Assembly: GCF_003201955.1 (NCBI RefSeq)
Contig: NZ_QJJM01000005.1
Location: 1-64,000, forward strand
Source of the DNA: Blastomonas natatoria
GTDB lineage: Bacteria; Pseudomonadota; Alphaproteobacteria; Sphingomonadales; Sphingomonadaceae
Reading direction: 5' to 3'
Length of the DNA stretch: 64,000 bases
The notes under the pieces are model-generated. The model made no database searches. It was given only the letters and a program-made list of their open reading frames with translations, and was not told the DNA's origin. The first letter of the stretch is position 1. Each line of letters begins with the position of its first letter. Both the position numbers and the translations under genes were made by a program. Positions 58,011 to 64,000 of this stretch are shown piece by piece.

Positions 58011-59165
58011 TCAGAGTGATTGCGCGGCGGCTGACAGCATCCTGCCGGTCACGTCCCAGTGGCGGTCGTTTGCGGCATAATGTGCCGCGTTTGCCGCCAG
58101 GTCTGCAAGCCTTGCAGGATCAGCCATCAGATCGCCGATACGTGCGGAAAGCGCTTGCGCATCACTTGCCGCAAAAAGCAAGCCGCGAACATCCTCTCCA
58201 ATCACGTCGCGCATGGGCGGAAGGTCGCTGGCAAGCACAGGTCGTTCGAGGCTCATCGCCATCAGGGCGACCGCGCTTTCGTAAATCCTGAGATAGGGCA
58301 AAGCCACGATATCGGGCGCCCGGTAATAGGACGGCACATCGGCATCATCGACATGACCGATGTCGAAACGGACCCGCGCATCCAGCCCGTTGGCACGGGC
58401 AAATCCGCGATATTCGGCTTCCTCGTCAGGCTTCATCTTTCCGGCCACCAGCACCAGCAGGCGTTCGTTATCGCGGTGCGCCACCATCGCCTCGAGCAGA
58501 ACATGCAACCCCTTTTCGCGACGGGGATTGCCGAAGAACAGGATGACCTGCTTGTCGTGCGGCAGCTTGAGCCTGTCGCGCGCCTGCGCCTTTGAGGGAG
58601 GGTTCGGGAACTGGGCAATATAGTTGCCCGACGGAATGACCGACACATTCGCCGGAGCGCCGGCCAGGGCCTGGAGCAGGGCCGTCTCGGAAAAGCCGTT
58701 ATGGGTGATCAGCAAGTCGGTAAAACCGGCAATGCGAGCAAGCTGCGGGCGATCGTTCGGCTGATCGAGCCGAGCGACGTCATGCACGACCGCCATGGAT
58801 TTCATCCCCAGCATCCGGCAGAGTCGGGCGGCGTAAAGCTCGAATATATCCATCTTGAACAGATGGAAGATGCAGACCTTGGCACCCCATCGTCTAGCCG
58901 ACACAATCGCGGTGGTCAGATCGCGAATCAGCCGCAATCCCCGGATCGCCTTGGGATCGGGGCCGTATATCGCCTTGAAGGTATCGACCTTGCGATAGCG
59001 CGCGCCGGCATCGGTGGACGCGGGCAGGGAATAGAGCGTCACGCGATGGCCCTGGTTGACCAGCGCGTGCGCCTGATTGTCCGTATAATAATGCATGCCA
59101 CCGTGCGAGCCGATGGTCTCGATAATGGCGATCGGCGGCTTGGAGCCGTTCTGGGCAGTCGACAT
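58011..59165 (-). CDS. Family 4 glycosyltransferase
   Basis: A 384-residue GT-B enzyme. AIIETIGSHGGMHYYTDNQAHALVNQGH is the acceptor-side loop, and KQVILFFGNPRREKGLHVLLEAMV, then YYRAPDIVALPYLRIYESAVALMAMSLERPVLASDLPPMRDVI, form the donor-binding domain with the GT4 E-x7-E region. It lies 35 bases before gmd and 5 bases after the family 2 glycosyltransferase. Donor may be GDP-rhamnose given its neighbours. Confidence 0.9.
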   Translation of the reverse strand: MSTAQNGSKPPIAIIETIGSHGGMHYYTDNQAHALVNQGHRVTLYSLPASTDAGARYRKVDTFKAIYGPDPKAIRGLRLIRDLTTAIVSARRWGAKVCIFHLFKMDIFELYAARLCRMLGMKSMAVVHDVARLDQPNDRPQLARIAGFTDLLITHNGFSETALLQALAGAPANVSVIPSGNYIAQFPNPPSKAQARDRLKLPHDKQVILFFGNPRREKGLHVLLEAMVAHRDNERLLVLVAGKMKPDEEAEYRGFARANGLDARVRFDIGHVDDADVPSYYRAPDIVALPYLRIYESAVALMAMSLERPVLASDLPPMRDVIGEDVRGLLFAASDAQALSARIGDLMADPARLADLAANAAHYAANDRHWDVTGRMLSAAAQSL

Positions 59166-59170
59166 GGTGG

Positions 59171-60214
59171 TCAGTTTCTTCCCTGGCTGGGCTCTGATGG
59201 GCGGCTGGCAGACAGCCAGGCGCCGGTGCGGTAACGCCCGCTGGCAAAGTCGCCAAGGGCATGCAACGCGATGCGCGCGGCGCGCCGGTCGCCTTGGATG
59301 GCGTATTTTGCAGCGATCGCGGCGAGCCTGGCAAGATTGACCGGCAGCGCTGCAGGCTCGAAACGCCGGGCCACGCGCAACCGGTTGACGAGATTATAGT
59401 AGAGCGAAAGGTCGCTGGGGCGGCCGCGGGCATGAGTGCCGATCGATCCGCCCTCCTTGTGATAGACCACCGATGCCGGCGCCCAGCCCGCCGCGAAATC
59501 CGGCTTGCCCCGAAGCGTCCAGTCCAGCTCTTCAAAATAGAGGAAATAGCTTTCCTCCATCAGACCGACCTTCTCGATGAACCTGCGCGAAGCCAGCATC
59601 GAGGCTCCCGGCGGATAGCTCATCTGCGATTCCACTTCGGCCCGCGAAGGCAGGGTGGCGATGGTCAGGCCCTGGCCGATTTCATGCCCCGTGCCCCGGC
59701 TTATGTCATACCGGCCCGCGACCGCTTGCACCGTCTGCTTGTCGAAATGATAGACCAGAGTGGACCCGCAGATGCCGACCCGCGCATCTTCTTTCATCCG
59801 ATCGCGCAGCGCGCCGAGCGAATCGGGCAGCACCTCGGTATCGTTGTTGAGCAACCATACCGCCTCGATGCCGGGATCGGCGAGCGCCAGACGGATGCAC
59901 AGATTGTTGCCTCCTGCAAAGCCGAGATTGGCTTGCGAGGCGATGATGCTGAGATAGTCGCGCGGCGGTTCGGACGGCTGCTCCCCGTCGCGCCACAGAC
60001 GGAAGCTGCGTCCCCTGGCAGCCAGCCGGTCGCTTGCCCAGGCGACGAACTTCTCCACCGATCCGTCGGCCGAGCCGTTGTCGCACAGCACCACCATCAC
60101 ATCGCGGTCAGCAAGCTGCTGAAGCGATTCGAGGCACGCGATGGTGTCTGCCGCATTGCGCCAGTTGACGATGGCGATGGCGACACGCGGCTGCTGGTCG
60201 GAGGCCGGGGCCAT
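59171..60214 (-). CDS. Family 2 glycosyltransferase (rhamnosyltransferase-like)
   Basis: A 347-residue GT2 enzyme: VAIAIVNWRNAADTIACLESL, VVLCDNGSADGSVEKFV, and EAVWLLNNDTEVLPDSLGAL with the NND metal motif in place of DxD, as in many WbbL-type rhamnosyltransferases. EESYFLYFEELDWTLRG is another hallmark. ATG 60214 is chosen; the longer frame upstream overlaps the next gene's 3' end in another phase. Confidence 0.9.
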   Translation of the reverse strand: MAPASDQQPRVAIAIVNWRNAADTIACLESLQQLADRDVMVVLCDNGSADGSVEKFVAWASDRLAARGRSFRLWRDGEQPSEPPRDYLSIIASQANLGFAGGNNLCIRLALADPGIEAVWLLNNDTEVLPDSLGALRDRMKEDARVGICGSTLVYHFDKQTVQAVAGRYDISRGTGHEIGQGLTIATLPSRAEVESQMSYPPGASMLASRRFIEKVGLMEESYFLYFEELDWTLRGKPDFAAGWAPASVVYHKEGGSIGTHARGRPSDLSLYYNLVNRLRVARRFEPAALPVNLARLAAIAAKYAIQGDRRAARIALHALGDFASGRYRTGAWLSASRPSEPSQGRN

Positions 60215-60233
60215 CACGCCGCCTTCCGATCCA

Positions 60234-61391
60234 TCAATAGGCCTCGCGGACAGGCTTGCCGTCCGCGACGTCTTCCAGCAGGGCGCGATACTGGCCGAGC
60301 ACCTTTTCCCATTCGAAGTCGCGAGCAAAGCGCGCGCGGGCTGCAGCTCTTGCAGTCTCGGCGGCAGACGGTTCGGCCAGAAGCCGCTCCATTTGCGCCT
60401 CGCATTCGTCGACGCTGTCGAAATAGAATTGGCCTTCGCCTGCGGTCCACAGGTTGAAGCGGTTGCGATGCGCGATCACGGGATTGCCCGCGCCCAGCGC
60501 CTCGACCAGCGAGGGATTGGTGCCGCCGACCTGATGACCGTGCATATAGGCGAGCGCATGGAAGCGGACGGCGCCTAGCCGGTCCGCCTCGTAAATGCCG
60601 CCGGGGAAGATGACCTCGGCGCTGGCCGCCGCCTTGACGCGCTGATGATAGGCGTTGCCCTCTTCCAGCTTGCCCAGCACCATCAACCGGGCATCGCCTC
60701 TGTGCTTGCGCGAAAAGGCCTCGACGATCTCCAGGATCGAGTTTTCCGGCTCGATACGGGCGATCGACACGAAATAGCGGTTCGGCTGCACGCCCAGCGG
60801 CGCCAGCAGCGCGGCATCCGCCTGGGTGACCAGGTCAGCGCCATAGGGGATGACGATCGACGAGATGCCGCTGGTATCGCGCAGATGATCGGCGATCGAG
60901 GGATGGTCGGCAATCGCCACTTGGGACAACCACGATCCGGCGCGCTCGTTCAGGTAGAACCAGGCCTTGGCCAGGCCCGACCATTTGGCGCGCTTCCATT
61001 CGATGCCGTCCATGTTCATCACGACCTTGCGGCCCTTGATGCGATTGAGCGCAGCGAAGACCGCCGTGTTGTAGCCGAGCACCAGGTCGACCCCCGGCCG
61101 CGACAGCACGTCGCGTGTCGCCTTGAGGTCGAAGCTGATCGTGCCGACCGGGCCGGATCGCGACGTGGGGATATGGCGGCGGTGCACGCCCTGCCATTCG
61201 TCGCTGAACACCGTCAGGTCGCTGCCGGGAGCGACATCGTCCTGGCAATAGACGGTCACGTCCCAGCCATGCTGCACCAGATAGGGCGCAAGCCGCGCGG
61301 CGAAGGTCTCGAAACCGCCATGCGCGGCGGGAACGCCCCGACAGCCGAGGATGTTGACCGAGCGATGCTGAGCGGGAGCAGACTTGTTCAC
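60234..61391 (-). CDS. Glycosyltransferase with DUF1972 N-terminal domain
   Basis: A 385-residue GT-B enzyme. NILGCRGVPAAHGGFETFAARLAPYLVQHGWDVTVYCQ is the DUF1972 signature found in rhamnosyltransferases of the Cps2F/WsaF-like group. The donor domain has RYFVSIARIEPENSILEIVEAF and GTNPSLVEALGAGNPVIAH. The start is GTG 61391, with GGAGG 7 bases upstream; the TTG at 61409 is less suitable. It is 18 bases after rfbB, consistent with use of dTDP-L-rhamnose. Confidence 0.88.
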   Translation of the reverse strand: MNKSAPAQHRSVNILGCRGVPAAHGGFETFAARLAPYLVQHGWDVTVYCQDDVAPGSDLTVFSDEWQGVHRRHIPTSRSGPVGTISFDLKATRDVLSRPGVDLVLGYNTAVFAALNRIKGRKVVMNMDGIEWKRAKWSGLAKAWFYLNERAGSWLSQVAIADHPSIADHLRDTSGISSIVIPYGADLVTQADAALLAPLGVQPNRYFVSIARIEPENSILEIVEAFSRKHRGDARLMVLGKLEEGNAYHQRVKAAASAEVIFPGGIYEADRLGAVRFHALAYMHGHQVGGTNPSLVEALGAGNPVIAHRNRFNLWTAGEGQFYFDSVDECEAQMERLLAEPSAAETARAAARARFARDFEWEKVLGQYRALLEDVADGKPVREAY

Positions 61392-61409
61392 GACCGGACC
61401 TCCGGGCAA

Positions 61410-62483
61410 TCAGCGCGCGTTGAGCTTGGCGCGCTCCAGCAGCGGCTGCCACCAGCCCTCGTTCGCCAGATACCAGCGCAACGTCTCTGCAAAGCCCTGC
61501 GGAAAGTCGCGCGCCGGTTCATAGCCGAGTTCGCCACGGATCTTGCGCTCGTCGATCGCATAGCGGCGGTCATGCCCCTTGCGGTCTTCGACAAAGGTCT
61601 TGAGGCTGGCGGTCGGCTGGCCCTTCGCCGCCGGCGCATCGGGAAAACGTTCGGCAAGCGAGGGGTCGGCAGCGAAGGCAGCATCGACACCGGCACAGAT
61701 TTCCTCGACGACGCGGATATTGGGCAGCTCCTGGCCGCCGCCGACATTGTAGACCTCGCCGACCCGGCCCTTTTTCAGGATGAGCTCGATGCCGAGGCAG
61801 TGATCCTCGACATGCAGCCAGTCGCGTACGTTCATGCCATCGCCATAGATCGGCAGGTTGCGGCCCGACAGGGCGTTGAGGATGAACAGCGGAATCAGCT
61901 TTTCCGGAAACTGGAACGGCCCGTAATTGTTCGAGCAGTTGCTGGTCGTCGTCTCCAGGCCGTAGGTGTGGTGATAGGCCCGCACCAGATGGTCGGAGCC
62001 CGCCTTGGAGGCCGAATAGGGCGAATTGGGCGCATAGGCAGTGGTCTCGCTGAACGCGGCATCATCGGGACCGAGCGAGCCATAGACCTCGTCGGTCGAG
62101 ACATGGTGGAAGCGGTGCGGACGGCCCGTGCCCTTGTCCAGCCATGCGGCCTTGGCGGCCTTGAGCAAGCTGTGCGTGCCGACGACATTGGTCGTGACAA
62201 AGGCATCGGGCCCGGTGATCGAGCGGTCGACATGGCTTTCGGCGGCAAAGTGGACGATGGTATCGATCTGGTGATCGGCGATCAGCTTCGAGACCAGATC
62301 GGTGTCGCAAATATCGCCCTCGACCAGCTCGACGCCATCGAGCCCGTCCAGATTGGCGCGGTTGCCGGCATAGGTCAGCGCGTCGAGCACCACGATGCCG
62401 TCGCCCGGCTCGACCTTGCGCCAGCGGTGAACGAAATTGGCACCGATAAATCCGGCACCGCCGGTCACGATCAGATTGGCCAT
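61410..62483 (-). CDS. rfbB: dTDP-glucose 4,6-dehydratase
   Basis: A 357-residue extended SDR. IVTGGAGFIGANFVHRW is the NAD loop; HFAAESHVDRSI, HVSTDEVYGSLG and YSASKAGSDHLVRAYHHTYGL carry the catalytic residues (Thr, Asp, Glu, Tyr, Lys). Second enzyme of dTDP-L-rhamnose synthesis. Direction matches rfbD and rfbC; a gap of about 130 bases to rfbD shows no gene or clear signal. Confidence 0.96.
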   Translation of the reverse strand: MANLIVTGGAGFIGANFVHRWRKVEPGDGIVVLDALTYAGNRANLDGLDGVELVEGDICDTDLVSKLIADHQIDTIVHFAAESHVDRSITGPDAFVTTNVVGTHSLLKAAKAAWLDKGTGRPHRFHHVSTDEVYGSLGPDDAAFSETTAYAPNSPYSASKAGSDHLVRAYHHTYGLETTTSNCSNNYGPFQFPEKLIPLFILNALSGRNLPIYGDGMNVRDWLHVEDHCLGIELILKKGRVGEVYNVGGGQELPNIRVVEEICAGVDAAFAADPSLAERFPDAPAAKGQPTASLKTFVEDRKGHDRRYAIDERKIRGELGYEPARDFPQGFAETLRWYLANEGWWQPLLERAKLNAR

Positions 62484-62612
62484 CAGTATCTACTCTTCTC
62501 TACAAACGCATGGCGGCAAGCGGATGCCCAATGCTGCGCCGCAGCAAGAGCGTGCGGCTAGCATGCCTCTGTCCGGTTCACAACCGCGCAACAACCACAT
62601 CGGCACGATCGC

Positions 62613-63470
62613 TTATCCGTTCCGGGCGATTTCGCGCAGCATGATGCGCAGGTTGCTGCGCCAGTGCGGCGCGGGACCGCCGAGCGCGGCATAGGCGCTG
62701 GTCTTGTCGAGCACCGAATAATGCGGACGGCGTGCCGGTGTCGGGTAATCGGAAGTGGCAATGGGCATGACGGGCACGGCCTTGTCGAGCAGACCGATGG
62801 CCAGCGCCTCCTCCTGGATCGCGACGGCAAAATCGTACCAGCTGGCCGCGCCTGCGTCGGTATAATGGTGGATGCCGGTGACACCCCGGGCCGCCAGCGT
62901 CCACAAGGCCCTGGCGAGGTCCGGCGCATAGGTCGGCGTGCCGATCTGGTCGGCGACGACGCGGACCTCTGGCCGTTCCTTCATGAGGCGCAGCATGGTG
63001 CGGACGAAATTACCGCCAGTGGGTGCATAGACCCAGGCTGTGCGCACGATCAGGGCATCCGGTCCCGCTGCCTGTTCGCCCGCCAGCTTGGTGCGGCCAT
63101 AGGCGCTGACCGGATTGGGTGCAGCATCAGGGGCATAGGGTATGCCCGAGGTGCCATCGAACACGAAATCGGTCGAGACATGGATGAACCGCGCGCCAAC
63201 CGAGCGCGCCGCATCCGCCAGCGTGCCCACGGCAGTGCCGTTGACGACCAGCGCCAGCGCCTCCTCACTCTCCGCCTTGTCGACCGCTGTATAGGCGGCG
63301 GCATTGAACAGGGTGGCGGGTTTCACGTCGCTGACACAGGCACGCAAGGCGTCAGCATCGCCGATGTCGAGCGTGTCGATATCGTGGCTGACGATCTCCG
63401 CATCCGCAGGCGCAGTGGCAGCCAGTCCCCGGCCGAGCTGGCCCTTGCCGCCGACGATCAGCACCTTCAT
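62613..63470 (-). CDS. rfbD: dTDP-4-dehydrorhamnose reductase
   Basis: A 285-residue SDR, last enzyme of dTDP-L-rhamnose synthesis. VLIVGGKGQLGRGLA, NAAAYTAVDKAE, ISTDFVFDG-like HVSTDFVFDGTSGIPYAPD and SAYGRTKLAGEQA are diagnostic. ATG 63470 overlaps the stop of rfbC by 4 bases. Complete. Confidence 0.96.
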   Translation of the reverse strand: MKVLIVGGKGQLGRGLAATAPADAEIVSHDIDTLDIGDADALRACVSDVKPATLFNAAAYTAVDKAESEEALALVVNGTAVGTLADAARSVGARFIHVSTDFVFDGTSGIPYAPDAAPNPVSAYGRTKLAGEQAAGPDALIVRTAWVYAPTGGNFVRTMLRLMKERPEVRVVADQIGTPTYAPDLARALWTLAARGVTGIHHYTDAGAASWYDFAVAIQEEALAIGLLDKAVPVMPIATSDYPTPARRPHYSVLDKTSAYAALGGPAPHWRSNLRIMLREIARNG

Positions 63471-64000
63471 GCGTAAGCCCTGATCTGATCGAACGGCGTC
63501 CCCTCGCGATCCTTCGCCGAAAGCTGCGGCTCGATTCCGTCCAGCGGCCAGTCGATGCCCACCGCAGGGTCATTCCATTGCAGCGACTGTTCTGCCGAAG
63601 GATCGTAGAGCGAGGTGCACTTGTAGAGAAAGTCGGTGCCGTCCTCGAGCGTCAGGAACCCGTGGCCGAAGCCGGGTGGTACCCAGAACATCTTCTTGTT
63701 CGCGGCCGACAGCTCCAGCCCGAACCATTGGCCATAATGCGGCGAGGAGCGGCGCAGATCGACTGCGACGTCCCAGACCGCGCCCGAGACCACGCGCACC
63801 AGCTTGCCCTGGGGATTGGGATTCTGGAAATGGATGCCGCGCAGCACGCCCTTGGCGGAGCGGCTGTGGTTGTCCTGGACGAAGGTCCAGTCCAGACCCG
63901 CCTCGGCAAAGCGGCCCTCGTTCCAGCTTTCGAGGAAGAAGCCGCGTTCGTCGCCGAACACCTTGGGTTCGATGACCAGCGGGCCCGGGATATCGACTGA
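63467..64000 (-). CDS. rfbC: dTDP-4-dehydrorhamnose 3,5-epimerase (5' end beyond the window)
   Basis: Third-step enzyme of dTDP-L-rhamnose synthesis. VIEPKVFGDERGFFLESWNE, FVQDNHSRSAKGVLRGIHFQ (active-site His), and KMFWVPPGFGHGFLTLED are the RmlC signature. The frame is open to the window edge at 64000 and the visible part starts SVDIPGPLVIEPK, so only about 5 N-terminal residues are missing. This is a cut by the window, not a damaged gene. Confidence 0.95.
   Translation of the reverse strand, partial: SVDIPGPLVIEPKVFGDERGFFLESWNEGRFAEAGLDWTFVQDNHSRSAKGVLRGIHFQNPNPQGKLVRVVSGAVWDVAVDLRRSSPHYGQWFGLELSAANKKMFWVPPGFGHGFLTLEDGTDFLYKCTSLYDPSAEQSLQWNDPAVGIDWPLDGIEPQLSAKDREGTPFDQIRAYA

Noticed and set aside
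63467-64000. Truncated rfbC pseudogene
   Set aside because: The frame is open to the window edge and only a few residues are missing, so it is a boundary effect.

Overview
The window is GC-rich, gene-dense DNA with the look of a Sphingomonadaceae-type alphaproteobacterium. The signs are two large TonB-dependent receptors tied to catabolic operons, a GelB/SpsB-like exopolysaccharide priming transferase, D- and L-rhamnose nucleotide-sugar genes, REDY/HapK-like and DUF1838 proteins, and dispersed palindromic repeats between genes. This assignment rests on gene content and style only, not on a database comparison. No rRNA, tRNA, CRISPR array, integrase or transposase was found.

Layout. (1) 0.2-6.0 kb: exopolysaccharide/glycan genes, namely a Wzx-type flippase, an unusual fusion of a DegT-family aminotransferase with an FAD/NAD(P)-binding oxidoreductase, a family 2 glycosyltransferase and a low-molecular-weight tyrosine phosphatase. 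(2) About 6.1-51.4 kb: a large catabolic island of some 45 genes in facing and diverging operons. (3) 51.7-64.0 kb: the rest of the polysaccharide locus, with mannose-6-P isomerase and GDP-mannose pyrophosphorylase, a polyprenyl-P sugar transferase, a methyltransferase, GDP-D-rhamnose genes (gmd, rmd), three glycosyltransferases and dTDP-L-rhamnose genes (rfbB, rfbD, rfbC). The rfbC gene runs off the right edge.

The island is the main discovery. Six copies of one palindrome (core TTGTCCGGACAA, one copy with a single change) lie at five intergenic promoter regions near 14.5, 29.4, 30.3, 33.9 and 50.6 kb, always upstream of island genes. The island encodes one obvious transcription factor, a GntR-family protein with a UTRA ligand domain (38843-39688). 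The palindrome has the GT-N4-AC layout expected for the HutC subfamily, so I infer that this protein controls a self-contained regulon. The outer-membrane receptors, transporters and enzymes would be switched on together by one compound or its metabolite.

The enzymes suggest uptake through TonB receptors, then oxidation and hydrolysis of a compound with C-N or amide bonds. Supporting genes encode an FAD oxidase, a nitrilase-fold protein with altered catalytic residues, an amidase, an isochorismatase-type amidohydrolase, three PuuE-like CE4-fold proteins and an alpha/beta hydrolase. Acid products would be CoA-activated and cleaved by two modules: LeuCD-like hydratase plus HMG-CoA-lyase-like enzyme plus CoA transferase, and CitE plus MaoC plus acyl-CoA dehydrogenase plus two CoA transferases. 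Two MmgE/PrpD proteins, a PaaK-like ligase, an SDR and an enoyl-CoA hydratase complete the set. I could not identify the substrate. Several repeats within the island sit directly before genes and appear to supply their ribosome-binding sites.
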